Origin: Stenotrophomonas sp. ESTM1D_MKCIP4_1
Lineage (GTDB): Bacteria > Pseudomonadota > Gammaproteobacteria > Xanthomonadales > Xanthomonadaceae
Direction of reading: 5' to 3'
DNA: 64,000 bases
Assembly: GCF_003086895.1 (NCBI RefSeq)
Contig: NZ_CP026004.1
Coordinates: 560,084 to 624,083, forward strand
Shown here: one piece after another, positions 15,537-24,144 of the stretch
How the letters are laid out: every line of letters begins with the position of its first letter
Numbering within the stretch: position 1 is the stretch's first letter
Position numbers and translations under genes: made by a program
Notes under the pieces: generated by a model
Databases searched by the model: none
Seen by the model: the letters and a program-made list of their open reading frames with translations, nothing else
Told to the model about the DNA's origin: nothing

Positions 15537-17005
15537 TCACGCCCAACCTGTGGCAGAAGCTGGCGGCGGTGATCGCCGCGCTGATGCTGATGTGCTGCAT
15601 GGCGCTGCTGGCGCTGCAGATGCACGCCAACACCCGCCACGAACAGGAAGTGGTGCAGCGCCTGTCGCTGGGCCTGGCAGAACACATCGCCCAGCGCAGC
15701 GAGCTGATGGACACCAGCGGCATGCGCGATACCGCCGTGCGCGCGCTGTTCGGCCAGTTGATGGCGGTCAATCCCAGCGTGGAGGTCTATCTGCTGGACG
15801 ACCAGGGGCGCATCCTCGGCCACGATGCGCCCAGCGGGCACCTGCTGCGCGACCGCGTCGACCTGGGCCCGCTGCGCCGCTTGCTGGCGGGTGCGCCGCT
15901 GCCGATCCTGGGTGACGACCCGCGCAGCACCGCCGGGCGCAAGGTATTCAGCGTGGCGCCGCTGGTGGTGCAGGGCCACCCGGCCGGCTACGTCTACGTG
16001 GTGCTGGTGGGTGAACACCGGCAGATGCTGGCCGACGATCTGGCCGCCAGCAACCAGTGGAACACCACCCTGTGGTCGGTGCTGCTGGTGGGCAGCCTGG
16101 GCCTGTTGGCCGGGCTGGTGGCGTTCTACTGGGTCACCCGGCCGCTGCGCCGGCTGACCCGGCGCATCCAGGCCTTCGATATCGATGCACCCACGCCCTT
16201 GCCGGCGCCGGTGCCCCTGCGCAGCGGCGAGCGCGATGAACTGAAGATCCTCGAGCATGCCCATGCGCAGATGGCGCAGCGGCTGGGCGAGCAATGGCAG
16301 CAGCTGCGCCAGCAGGACCTGCAGCGCCGCGAACTGGTGGCCAACATCTCCCATGACCTGCGCACGCCGCTGTCATCGCTGCATGGCTACCTGGAAACGC
16401 TGGCATTGAAGGAAGCCACGCTGTCGCCGGACGAACGCCGCCGCTACCTGGGCATCGCCCTGGCGCAGAGTGCGAAGGTGGGCCGCCTGGCCCGCGCGCT
16501 GTTCGAGCTGGCACGGCTGGAACACGGCGAAGTGCGGCTGGAGTGGGAGGTGTTCGCGCTGCCGGAACTGCTGCAGGACGTACTGCAGAAGTTCGAGCTG
16601 GCGGCACAGGCGCGTGGCCAGCATCTGCAGGCCGATTTCCCGCCGGGGCTGCCGCTGGTACGCGCCGACCTTGGCCTGGTCGAGCGGGTGCTGACCAACC
16701 TGCTGGACAACGCACTGCGCCATGCGCCCGACGGCGGCCAGGTGCGGGTGCAGCTGCGCGCCCTCGAAGGCAGCGTGGAAGTGAGCGTGGCCGACGATGG
16801 CCCCGGCGTGGCCCCGGCACTGCGCGCGCAGCTGTTCCAGGCGCCGGCAGCGCTGGGTGCGCGGCGGGGTGAGAACGGTGGCCTGGGCCTGTTGATCGTG
16901 CAGCGCATCGTGCAGTTGCATGGGCGGCGCATTGAACTGCGGCCGAGCGAGACGGGGGCCTTGTTTGTGTTCGCCCTGCCGCGTGCGGACAACGCACCCA
17001 CCTGA
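15533..17005 (+). CDS. Sensor histidine kinase
   Basis: A 490-residue membrane kinase: TM1 at ~8-28, a periplasmic sensor region of ~150 residues, TM2 at ~185-207, HAMP to ~260, HisKA with His274 in ISHDLRTPLSSLHGY, and HATPase motifs NLLDNALRHA, VADDGPG and GLGLLIV. The sensor region has no cysteine, which argues against thiol sensing. The gene overlaps the regulator by ATGA. With msrB-dipZ-msrA divergent, an envelope oxidative or chlorine-stress input is a reasonable guess, but the signal is not shown by the sequence. Confidence 0.9.
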   Translation: MITPNLWQKLAAVIAALMLMCCMALLALQMHANTRHEQEVVQRLSLGLAEHIAQRSELMDTSGMRDTAVRALFGQLMAVNPSVEVYLLDDQGRILGHDAPSGHLLRDRVDLGPLRRLLAGAPLPILGDDPRSTAGRKVFSVAPLVVQGHPAGYVYVVLVGEHRQMLADDLAASNQWNTTLWSVLLVGSLGLLAGLVAFYWVTRPLRRLTRRIQAFDIDAPTPLPAPVPLRSGERDELKILEHAHAQMAQRLGEQWQQLRQQDLQRRELVANISHDLRTPLSSLHGYLETLALKEATLSPDERRRYLGIALAQSAKVGRLARALFELARLEHGEVRLEWEVFALPELLQDVLQKFELAAQARGQHLQADFPPGLPLVRADLGLVERVLTNLLDNALRHAPDGGQVRVQLRALEGSVEVSVADDGPGVAPALRAQLFQAPAALGARRGENGGLGLLIVQRIVQLHGRRIELRPSETGALFVFALPRADNAPT

Positions 17006-17018
17006 CCGAGCCGCAGTG

Positions 17019-17218
17019 GTAGATCCACGCCATGCGTGGATGCTGTTCGCGCAGATCGCAACCATCCAGTAGATCCACGCCATGCGTGGATGCACTTCAC
17101 GTAAATCGCAACCATCCAGTAGATCCACGCCATGCGTGGATGCTGTTCGCGCAGATCGCAACCATCCAGTAGATCCACGCCATGCGTGGATGCACTTCAC
17201 GTAAATCGCAGGCAAAAA
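17019..17218. repeat. Four GTAG palindromes in perfect 50-bp tandem
   Basis: GTAG starts at 17019, 17069, 17119 and 17169. Each copy has GTAGATCCACGCCATGCGTGGATG. The spacers alternate: copies 1 and 3 carry CTGTTCGCGCAGATCGCA, copies 2 and 4 carry CACTTCACGTAAATCGCA. The array is therefore a duplicated 100-bp dimer. It lies downstream of the kinase gene. Confidence 0.92.
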
Positions 17219-17250
17219 AAGACCCGGCAGAGGGAGGGATCTGCCGGGTC
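17214..17250 (-). terminator. Terminator of the phasin gene
   Basis: On the minus strand the stem GACCCGGCAGA...TCTGCCGGGTC (17221-17250) is followed by seven T (17214-17220). A second hairpin, TTGCATGGG...CCCATGCAA (17254-17280), lies between it and the gene. Confidence 0.88.
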
Positions 17251-17297
17251 CGGATTGCATGGGGGGAGGGACCCATGCAATGAGCGTGGGCGTGACG

Positions 17298-17651
17298 TCA
17301 GTGGCTGTTGCCGGTGGCGTCCGCCGTTGTGTGTGTCTGGCCCTGCACCAGCTCGGACCAGGCGCGACCCGCCTGCAGGCCGAGGTCGACGATGTCCTGC
17401 TGGGCCTGGCCCATCCGCTGCAGGTTGTCCTGCCACAGCTGTGCACCCTTGGGCAGCAACCCGGCCGGATCCTCGCTGCGGGCCAGTTCGCCCAGCCAGC
17501 CGCCGGTTGCGGTCAGGTTGCGTTCCAGCGCCTTCAACTGCACGCCGAACATGCTTTCGGCGTTTTCCAGTGCCAGCCGGTTCGCACGCGTTGCCGCCGC
17601 CGCCAGTTGGCGGGTGGCATCACTGAAACGATCGGCGAAGGCGGTGGCCAT
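17298..17651 (-). CDS. Phasin-family protein
   Basis: A 117-residue, mostly helical protein: ATAFADRFSDATRQLAAAAT, RANRLALENAESMFGVQLKALE, QLWQDNLQRMGQAQQDIVD. This is the Phasin_2 pattern of amphipathic helices that coat polyhydroxyalkanoate granules. The start is set at ATG 17651; an in-frame ATG 60 bases upstream (MLQCGM...) would add 20 residues unlike the family. There is no PHA synthase in the window. A strong terminator follows. Confidence 0.7.
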   Translation of the reverse strand: MATAFADRFSDATRQLAAAATRANRLALENAESMFGVQLKALERNLTATGGWLGELARSEDPAGLLPKGAQLWQDNLQRMGQAQQDIVDLGLQAGRAWSELVQGQTHTTADATGNSH

Positions 17652-17708
17652 GGCGGCATCGAAAGCGGTTGATGCAATGCAGCATACGCCGATCATGCCG
17701 CATTGCAA

Positions 17709-17743
17709 CAAAAATCATGAAGGCGCCCGAGGCGCCTTCATGA
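17709..17743 (-). terminator. Terminator of queD
   Basis: On the minus strand CATGAAGGCGCC...GGCGCCTTCATG (17716-17743) is followed by ATTTTT (17709-17715). It ends the queD transcript just before the phasin gene. Confidence 0.85.
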
Positions 17744-17766
17744 ATCCTTTCAGATCAATGGGTTGA

Positions 17767-18129
17767 TCAGGCGGTCGGGCCGCGGTAACGGCAGCCGGAG
17801 GTGCAGGTTTCGTGCACGGTGATCTCGCTCAGCGCGGGCAGTACCGGCTTCAGTTCGTTCCAGATCCACACCGCCAGATTCTCGCTGGTCGGATTCTCCA
17901 GGCCGGGGATGTCGTTGAGGTAGTGGTGGTCCAGGCGGTCGTAGATCGGCTGGAAGGCTGCTTTGACATCGCCGAAATCCATGATCCAACCGGTCTGCGC
18001 GCCCGGTTCGCCCTCCACCTTCAGTTCCACCCGGAACGAATGGCCGTGCAGGCGCGCGCACTTGTGGCCCGGCGGCACGTTGGGCAGGCGGTGGGCCGCC
18101 TCGAGCATGAAGACTTTGAAGATTTCCAT
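17767..18129 (-). CDS. queD: 6-carboxy-5,6,7,8-tetrahydropterin synthase
   Basis: A 120-residue member of the PTPS/QueD family. Zinc histidines are in [10 protein letters not shown] and [11 protein letters not shown], the catalytic Cys is in [10 protein letters not shown], and the Asp/His relay is in RLDHHYLND; a [11 protein letters not shown] segment follows. It makes 6-carboxytetrahydropterin in the 7-deazaguanine (queuosine) pathway. The start at 18129 matches the family N-terminus; the longer frame runs into the intergenic region. A monocistronic unit with its own terminator. Confidence 0.92.
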   Translation of the reverse strand: MEIFKVFMLEAAHRLPNVPPGHKCARLHGHSFRVELKVEGEPGAQTGWIMDFGDVKAAFQPIYDRLDHHYLNDIPGLENPTSENLAVWIWNELKPVLPALSEITVHETCTSGCRYRGPTA

Positions 18130-18200
18130 GGCGCGATTGTACGCCGGCCCTGCCGCCGCCACCGTCCCGGATGTTCGGTTTCCGCAACTCAATTCTTTCC

Positions 18201-18251
18201 ATCCGGATGAAGAGATGTTAGCTTCTCTTATATCCGTATGAAGAGATGTTA
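18201..18251 (+). promoter_or_regulatory. 20-bp direct repeats upstream of the TonB receptor
   Basis: ATCCGGATGAAGAGATGTTA (18201-18220) and ATCCGTATGAAGAGATGTTA (18232-18251) match at 19 of 20 positions and start 31 bp apart, about three helical turns. AAGAGA/TCTCTT (18210-18229) also forms an inverted repeat. They look like paired operator sites, but I cannot name the regulator. Confidence 0.55.
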
Positions 18252-18320
18252 TTGGTCGCGCCAGACCTGGCATGGATTACTGCGGAACTTCCGTCGTCCA
18301 CTACCACCCCCCACATCGTC

Positions 18321-20960
18321 ATGCCCCAGCACACCCTGCTCGTGGCGGCCCTGGCCGTCGCTCTGGCCGCGCCTTTGTCCGCCGCCGCCGAAACCACCAC
18401 CGATGCCAGCGGTGAAGCCAGCACGCTGGCCGCCGTGCGCGTTACCGGTTCCAACATCAAGCGCACTGATACCGAAGCCTCCAACCCGGTGCAGGTGATC
18501 GGCCGCCAGCAGCTGGAGCAGACCGGCAAGGCCACCGTCGCCGACCTGCTGCGCTCGATCTCGGCCAACACCGGCAACGCCAACAACGAAACCACCAACA
18601 ATGGCTGGGCGTCCGGCTCGGCCGGTATCGGCCTGCGCGGTCTCTCGCAGAAGAACACGCTGGTGCTGCTCAACGGCCGCCGCCTGGCCAACTACGGCTT
18701 CCCGGCCGGCGGGCTGTCGGACACCTTCGTCGACCTCAATGCGCTGCCGCTGGTCGCCGTCGAGCGTATCGAAGTGCTCAAGGATGGCGCCTCGGCCGTG
18801 TACGGTTCCGACGCGGTGGCCGGCGTGGTCAACATCATCACCCGGCAGAACTTCCAGGGCGCCGAGATCGGCGGCAGCTTCGGTGGTGCCGACCAGGGCG
18901 GCCTGCACGAACAGAACCTGAAGTTCGTCGGTGGCCTGGGTGACCTGGATACCGATGGCTACAACATCCTCTTCAGCCTGCAGGGCTACAACCGCGAGCG
19001 CCTGGACCAGGACGAGCGCAACCTGACCAAGAGCGGCATCTACAGCGACCAGCCCGGCGGCCGCTGGAACGGCTGGTCGGCCAAGGGCGCGCGCTACCTC
19101 GTCAACGGCGTATCGGTGCCGATGCTCGACGCCGACGGCAACTGCCCCACCGGCACCACCCGCGTGGCCAGCGCCCCCATCGACGGTCTGGCCGGCGATA
19201 CCTGCGGCTACAACCAGGCGCCGTACACCACACTGATTCCCTCGACCAAGCGCTACCAGGCCTATGCCAACGGCACGTTCCGCCTGGGTGAGAACGTCGA
19301 AGCATTCGGCGAAGTGCTGTACAGCCAGATCAAGAGCGCCGCCTGGTTCGGCAGCAGCCCGTTCTTCACCCTGGAAAGCGGCCGCTTCGCGCTGAACGCC
19401 GAAACCGGGCTGGCCGAACCGGTGTCGTCCAACCTGCCGTCCAGCAGCCCGTACAACCCCTACGGCCGTGCAGTGCCGATCGAGTACACCTTCTTCGACC
19501 TCGGCGGCACCATCAAGACCAACCGCTCCACCGCTTACCGCGGCGTGGTCGGTCTGCGCGGCAGCACCGCCGCCTGGGATTGGGAAGTGGCCGCGTTCGG
19601 CGCACGCAGCAGCGAGCGCGAAACCGTCTCCGGTGGCTTCGCCAACCGCTGGGCGCTGGCCGATGCACTGGCCAGCGGCAGCTACAACCTGCTCGACCCC
19701 TCGGCCACCCCGCAGTCGGTGATCGATGCGATCAACATCTCCACCCTGCGCCCGGCCGAATCGGTGCTGCAGGGGGTGGATGCGAAGATTTCCGGCACCC
19801 TGGGCCATAGCTGGGCCGGCGACATCGGCTTCGCCGCCGGTGCCGAATGGCGCCGCGAGAAGCTCGATTCCAACAATCCCTGGCAGATCGACGCGGGCCT
19901 GCAGGTGCGCCCGGCCATCGCCGAAGTGCACGGCGAGCGCAAGGTCAGCGCCGCTTATGCAGAAGTGAACGTGCCGCTCGCTTCGCGCCTGGAACTGTCG
20001 GCGGCCGCGCGTGCCGACCATTACGACGACTTCGGCGATGCGTTCTCGCCCAAGCTCGGCCTGCGCTGGCAGCCGCTGGATTTCCTGCTGGTGCGGGCCT
20101 CGGCGTCGAAGGGCTTCCGCGCGCCGTCGCTCTCGGAAAATTCCAACAGCACCAGCATCGCCTACGGCAGCGTGGTCGATCCGCGTGATCCGGACGTGCC
20201 GGGTTCGCGGCAGAACCCGACCTTCTTCACCGTCGGCAACAGCGACCTCAAGCCCGAGCGCACCAGGAGCGTGAACTTCGGCGTGGTGCTTTCGCCCTGG
20301 GCCAACACCAACCTGAGCGTGGACTACTACCGCATCCAGCTGGACAACCTGGTCGGTACCAACAACACCCAGACCCTGGTCAACGACAACGTCGCCGGCG
20401 CTGTGCAGCGCGATGAACGCGGCAAGCTGCTGGCGGTGTTCAACCGCTACCAGAACCTCAGCGAGCTGAAGACCTCGGGCATTGATGTCGAGCTGCGCCA
20501 GCGCATCCCGACTGCCGCGCTTGGCGACTTCACCCTCTCCTCGGCCTACACCCACGTACGTGACTACCGTCGTCCCACCGTGGTCGGCGGCCCGCTGGTG
20601 GACTACGCCGGCAGCAACCTTGGCGCCACCCTGCCGAAGAACAAGGCGACCACGACGCTGGACTGGACCTTCCGCGACTTCACCGCCGCCGTCACCTGGT
20701 ACTACACCAGTGGCTACGACCAGAAGGCCAGTACCGCCGCTGCGGCCGTGCAGGACCGCGTCGATGCGTACAACCAGTTCGACCTCTATCTGGCCTACGC
20801 GGGCATCGACAAGCTGACCGTGTACGCCAAGGTGCAGAACCTGGCCGACAAGACGCCGCCGTACGACGCCTCGTTCCCGGGCATCCGCGCGCCGTACGAC
20901 TTCAGCCAGTACGACCTGCGCGGGCGCTACTTCACGCTGGGCTTCGATTACCGCTTCTGA
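18321..20960 (+). CDS. TonB-dependent receptor
   Basis: An 879-residue outer-membrane receptor: signal peptide (MPQHTLLVAALAVALAAPLSAAAE), a TonB-box-like AAVRVTGSNIKR, a plug (~60-180) with IGLRGLSQKNTLVLLNGRRLANYG and VERIEVLKDGASAVYGSDAVAG, then a large barrel ending in LGFDYRF with the expected terminal aromatic residue. The VTGSxIKR opening and LVLLNGRR belong to the Xanthomonad receptor group often tied to peptide or carbohydrate uptake. The start at 18321 is chosen over an ATG at 18246, which falls inside the direct repeats. A secreted peptidase gene follows 70 bp downstream, suggesting peptide scavenging (inference). Confidence 0.9.
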   Translation: MPQHTLLVAALAVALAAPLSAAAETTTDASGEASTLAAVRVTGSNIKRTDTEASNPVQVIGRQQLEQTGKATVADLLRSISANTGNANNETTNNGWASGSAGIGLRGLSQKNTLVLLNGRRLANYGFPAGGLSDTFVDLNALPLVAVERIEVLKDGASAVYGSDAVAGVVNIITRQNFQGAEIGGSFGGADQGGLHEQNLKFVGGLGDLDTDGYNILFSLQGYNRERLDQDERNLTKSGIYSDQPGGRWNGWSAKGARYLVNGVSVPMLDADGNCPTGTTRVASAPIDGLAGDTCGYNQAPYTTLIPSTKRYQAYANGTFRLGENVEAFGEVLYSQIKSAAWFGSSPFFTLESGRFALNAETGLAEPVSSNLPSSSPYNPYGRAVPIEYTFFDLGGTIKTNRSTAYRGVVGLRGSTAAWDWEVAAFGARSSERETVSGGFANRWALADALASGSYNLLDPSATPQSVIDAINISTLRPAESVLQGVDAKISGTLGHSWAGDIGFAAGAEWRREKLDSNNPWQIDAGLQVRPAIAEVHGERKVSAAYAEVNVPLASRLELSAAARADHYDDFGDAFSPKLGLRWQPLDFLLVRASASKGFRAPSLSENSNSTSIAYGSVVDPRDPDVPGSRQNPTFFTVGNSDLKPERTRSVNFGVVLSPWANTNLSVDYYRIQLDNLVGTNNTQTLVNDNVAGAVQRDERGKLLAVFNRYQNLSELKTSGIDVELRQRIPTAALGDFTLSSAYTHVRDYRRPTVVGGPLVDYAGSNLGATLPKNKATTTLDWTFRDFTAAVTWYYTSGYDQKASTAAAAVQDRVDAYNQFDLYLAYAGIDKLTVYAKVQNLADKTPPYDASFPGIRAPYDFSQYDLRGRYFTLGFDYRF

Positions 20961-21030
20961 TCCACCCGCCGCGGCCAGCCACCGGTGTGGCTGGCCGCGT
21001 TGCCGCTGTCCTGTTTCCCGGGGAGTTACC

Positions 21031-23625
21031 GTGTCCTTCCACCGCCGTGCCGTTCTTCCGCTGCTGCTTGCCGCCGCCACCGTCCTCGCTTCGCCGCTGG
21101 CCGCGCAGGCCCAGAGTGCGTACTTCTTCCCGCAGGCCACCGACGCTGCCGCGTTCGATGCCGCCATTCCCACCCCCGAGCAGTTCCTCGGCTACCCGAT
21201 CGGCAGCCGCTACACCCGCCATGACCAGCTGGTGGCCTACTTCCAGGAACTGGCGAAGCACTCGGACAAGATCCGCGTGCAGGAGATCGGCCGCAGTTAC
21301 GAAGGCCGGCCGCTGCTGATCGCCACCGTCACCGCTGCCGACAACCAGGCGCGCATCGACCGGATCCGCCAGCAGCACGCGACCCTGGTCGATCCGGCAC
21401 AGCCGCGCAGCGCGGCCGGGGACAGCCCGGTGGTGGTCTGGCTGGGTTACAGCGTGCATGGCAACGAAACCTCCAGCGGCGAAGCGGCGATGCTGACCGC
21501 CTACTACCTGGTGGCCAACCGCAGTGCCGAAACCCAGCAGTGGCTGCAGCAGTCGGTGGTGCTGTTCGACCCCGCGCAGAACCCTGACGGCCGCGACCGC
21601 GCCGCCAACTGGCACAACGCGTGGGCTTCGGACCCGGCCTCGTCCGACCCGGCGGACAAGGAACACGTCGAACCGTTCCCGCAGGGCCGCACCAACCACT
21701 ACTTCACCGATCTCAACCGCGATTGGCTGGCCCTGACCCAGCAGGATTCGCGGCCCAAGGTGGCCGTGTTCCACCAGTGGTACCCCAATGTGCAGATCGA
21801 TTTCCATGAGATGGGCAAGGACAGCACGTACTACTTCGAGCCTTCGCCGAAGAGCATGCACAGCCCGCTGATTCCGGCCGCGTCGTACGAGTTCAACAAG
21901 ACCCTGGCCGAGTACCACGCACAGTCGCTGGATGCGCTGAGCTCGCTGTACTACACCGGCGAAAACTACGACAACTTCTCGCCGGTCTACGGCTCGACCT
22001 ATCCGGACTTCCATGGTGCGGTCGGCGTGACCGTGGAACAGGCCAGCTCGCGCGGCCGCGTACAGGAATCGGTGAACGGCCTGCTGACCTTCCCGTTCAC
22101 CATCCGCAACCAGGTCGCCACCGGCCTGGGCACGGTGCGTGGTGCGGTGACCGAGCGCAGCGGCCTGTTCGATCTGCAGAAGACCTTCTTCCAGAGTGCA
22201 TTGAAGCAGGCTGCGCAGCAGCCGGTGAAGAGCTTCGTGTTCGGCGATGCGCATGACCCCGCACTGACCCGGCGCCTGCTGGAACTGCTGCTGCTGCATC
22301 GCATCGAGGTACACGCACTGGATCGCACCGTGACGATCGACGGCCAGCGCTTCGACGCGGGCAGCGCCTACGTGGTGCCGGTGCAGCAGGCCCAGTTCCG
22401 CCTGGTCCACTCGATCTTTGCCGAGACTCCGCCGATCAAGGGCGACGTGTTCTACGGCAGCACCAGCTATGCGATCGCACCGGCCTACGGTGTCGCCTTT
22501 GCCGGCAGCCGCAGCCGCATCGACAGCGGTGCCCGCGTGGCGGAGCTGCCGACCGTGCAGGGCGCCGTGAATGGCGGCCAGGCCGGCTTTGCCTATGCCA
22601 TCGACTGGCGTGACTACAACGCCGGCCGCGCGCTGGCCGCGCTGCAGGCCAAGGGGCTGAGTGCCCGCGCGGCGTTCAAGCCGTTCGGCAGCGCCACCGC
22701 GCAGGGCCAGGTGGACTTCGCCGCAGGCAGCCTGGTGATTCCGGTGGCCGGCCAGCCACTGCAGGGTGCGGCGCTGCTCGAAGCAGTGACCGCCGCTGCA
22801 CGCGAGGCCGGCGTGCAGGTGCATGCCCTGTCCAGCGGCCGCAGCAGCGAAGGTATCGACCTGGGCAGTGATGGCGTCAAGGCGCTGCGCAGGCCTGCCG
22901 TGGCCCTGGTGATGGGCGAGGGCGTGTCCGCCACCGAGATTGGTTCGGCGTGGTTCCTGCTGGACCAGCAGCTGCACCTGCCGGCCAGCAAGCTGGACCC
23001 GCAGCAGCTGGGCAAGGTGTCGCTGGACCGCTACACCACCATCGTCCTGTCCGGCGGCACCTACACCGGCATCGACGCCGCCGCAGTGGCGGCGCTGAAG
23101 CGCTGGGTGCAGGCCGGTGGTTCGCTGGTGACCTACGGCAGTGCCTCGAAGTGGGCGGTGGAGCAGAAGCTGGCCGATGGTGAGTCGCTGGGCAAGGACG
23201 AAGACGTGCCCGGAACCGACCGTCGTGCGTTCGGTGACCAGCGTGACATCGCTGCGATCGAACGGGTCAGCGGCAACATCCTCAGCGCGGATGTCGATAC
23301 CACGCACCCACTGGCGTTCGGCGTGCCGCGCCGGCAGCTGGCGATCAACAAGGAAAACACGGTGACGCTGCAGCCGAGTGCGAACCCGTTCTCGACGGTG
23401 GTGCGCATCGACGGGACGCCGCGGGTGAACGGTTACCTGTCCGAGCGCAACCGTGCGCGGGTGGCGGGGAGTGCGTGGCTGCTGGTGTCGGCGCAGGGGC
23501 AGGGCAACGTGGTGTTGTTTGCCGATGATCCGGCGCATCGAAAGTACTGGCACGGTACTGATCGCCTGCTGATCAATGCGATTTTCTTCGGGAATCTGGT
23601 GAATCCGGCCAAGGCGCGGGGTTGA
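21031..23625 (+). CDS. Exported M14-family zinc carboxypeptidase
   Basis: An 864-residue protein with a GTG start after GGGGAG and a signal peptide ending AAQAQS. The M14 domain spans ~50-350: zinc ligands are in YSVHGNETSSGEAA (HxxE) and a later His of IDFHEMGKDS, with GRSYEGRPL before them and FDPAQNPDGRDR as in this family. The long C-terminal half (~400-860) includes a Rossmann-like glutamine-amidotransferase-type domain (AVALVMGEG, VLSGGTYTGID). It probably degrades peptides in the periplasm or outside the cell, feeding the TonB receptor encoded just before it. Confidence 0.88.
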   Translation: MSFHRRAVLPLLLAAATVLASPLAAQAQSAYFFPQATDAAAFDAAIPTPEQFLGYPIGSRYTRHDQLVAYFQELAKHSDKIRVQEIGRSYEGRPLLIATVTAADNQARIDRIRQQHATLVDPAQPRSAAGDSPVVVWLGYSVHGNETSSGEAAMLTAYYLVANRSAETQQWLQQSVVLFDPAQNPDGRDRAANWHNAWASDPASSDPADKEHVEPFPQGRTNHYFTDLNRDWLALTQQDSRPKVAVFHQWYPNVQIDFHEMGKDSTYYFEPSPKSMHSPLIPAASYEFNKTLAEYHAQSLDALSSLYYTGENYDNFSPVYGSTYPDFHGAVGVTVEQASSRGRVQESVNGLLTFPFTIRNQVATGLGTVRGAVTERSGLFDLQKTFFQSALKQAAQQPVKSFVFGDAHDPALTRRLLELLLLHRIEVHALDRTVTIDGQRFDAGSAYVVPVQQAQFRLVHSIFAETPPIKGDVFYGSTSYAIAPAYGVAFAGSRSRIDSGARVAELPTVQGAVNGGQAGFAYAIDWRDYNAGRALAALQAKGLSARAAFKPFGSATAQGQVDFAAGSLVIPVAGQPLQGAALLEAVTAAAREAGVQVHALSSGRSSEGIDLGSDGVKALRRPAVALVMGEGVSATEIGSAWFLLDQQLHLPASKLDPQQLGKVSLDRYTTIVLSGGTYTGIDAAAVAALKRWVQAGGSLVTYGSASKWAVEQKLADGESLGKDEDVPGTDRRAFGDQRDIAAIERVSGNILSADVDTTHPLAFGVPRRQLAINKENTVTLQPSANPFSTVVRIDGTPRVNGYLSERNRARVAGSAWLLVSAQGQGNVVLFADDPAHRKYWHGTDRLLINAIFFGNLVNPAKARG

Positions 23626-23654
23626 GGCGTTTGGCGCCTTGACTGATGCGTGTG

Positions 23655-23760
23655 GGGGCGGCCGGGCGGGCTGCGCAGGACACGCCGTAAACCCATCCTT
23701 GGGGGCTCGATGGCGCCATCCATGGCGCCAACGGTCCTGCGCAGCCCGCCCGTCCGCCCC
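23655..23760 (+). repeat. Conserved-loop hairpin element, copy 1
   Basis: 27-bp arms 23655-23681 and 23734-23760 pair at 26 of 27 positions and enclose a 52-nt loop that starts ACGCCGTAAACCCATCC, continues GGGGGCTCGATGGCGCC and contains an inner hairpin GGCGCCATCCATGGCGCC. The loop is shared with copies 2 and 3; the arms are not. The 519-bp gap 23626-24144 has no gene. Confidence 0.88.
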
Positions 23761-23809
23761 TCGACGGTTTCCTGCGGGCGCGGACGCATCAAACCCAAGG
23801 CGGGGGCAA

Positions 23810-23865
23810 GGGCAAAAGCAAAAGCAGAAGCAGAAGCAGCGGCTTCGGCTTCTGCTCTTGAATTT
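23810..23865 (+). repeat. GCARAA low-complexity tract with inverted end
   Basis: Repeats of GCAAAA then GCAGAA (about 23812-23840) end in GCGGCTTCGGCTTCTGCTC, which folds back on them. It sits between two hairpin elements. I see no coding sense in it. Confidence 0.6.
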
Positions 23866-23928
23866 GAATTTGATCCTTCTTCCTCCGGCTACCCCGCGGG
23901 AGAAGGAAGGCGTTGGAAATGTCTGAAG

Positions 23929-24034
23929 CGTTGGGGAGCGGGGGCGGCGCAAAACCGTGAGGCGCATGGATGCGCCGACCGAGCCCCCATGGATGGGTTT
24001 ACGGCGTGTTTTGCGCCGCCCCCGCTCCCCAACG
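23929..24034 (-). repeat. Conserved-loop hairpin element, copy 2 (inverted)
   Basis: Perfect 27-bp arms 23929-23955 and 24008-24034 (CGTTGGGGAGCGG... and its complement) enclose a 52-nt loop. Its reverse complement starts ACGCCGTAAACCCATCC, continues ATGGGGGCTCGG, and has an inner hairpin GGCGCATCCATGCGCC. Arm length and loop length equal copy 1, but the arm sequences are unrelated. Confidence 0.9.
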
Positions 24035-24083
24035 CCCACGCAAAACCAACCGCAGGCTCTCAATCACCCCAGGTACCCAGCAC

Positions 24084-24113
24084 AAAAAAAAGGACGGCGC
24101 CTCAGTGCCGTCC
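24084..24113 (-). terminator. Terminator of the first Ax21-like gene
   Basis: On the minus strand GGACGGC...GCCGTCC (24092-24113) is followed by eight T (24084-24091). Confidence 0.88.
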
Positions 24114-24144
24114 CTCGATAGCCCCCGCGCAGCGGAAACAATGG

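Noticed and set aside
17019..17218. Possible small CRISPR array
   Set aside because: The units are GTAG palindromes with only two alternating spacers repeated exactly, and no cas genes are nearby.
18246..18320. Upstream ATG for the TonB receptor
   Set aside because: It would precede the signal peptide with 25 unrelated residues and lies within the direct repeats, which look like operator DNA.
18249..21173. 974-codon open frame on the minus strand across the TonB receptor gene
   Set aside because: It is antisense to a well-supported receptor gene, has no recognisable domain and is low-complexity in Gly/Ala/Arg/Gln. Long antisense frames are common in DNA this GC-rich.
20932..24063. 1043-codon open frame on the minus strand across the M14 peptidase gene
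   Set aside because: It is antisense to the peptidase gene and runs through repeat DNA; the composition is His/Gln/Arg-rich with no domain.
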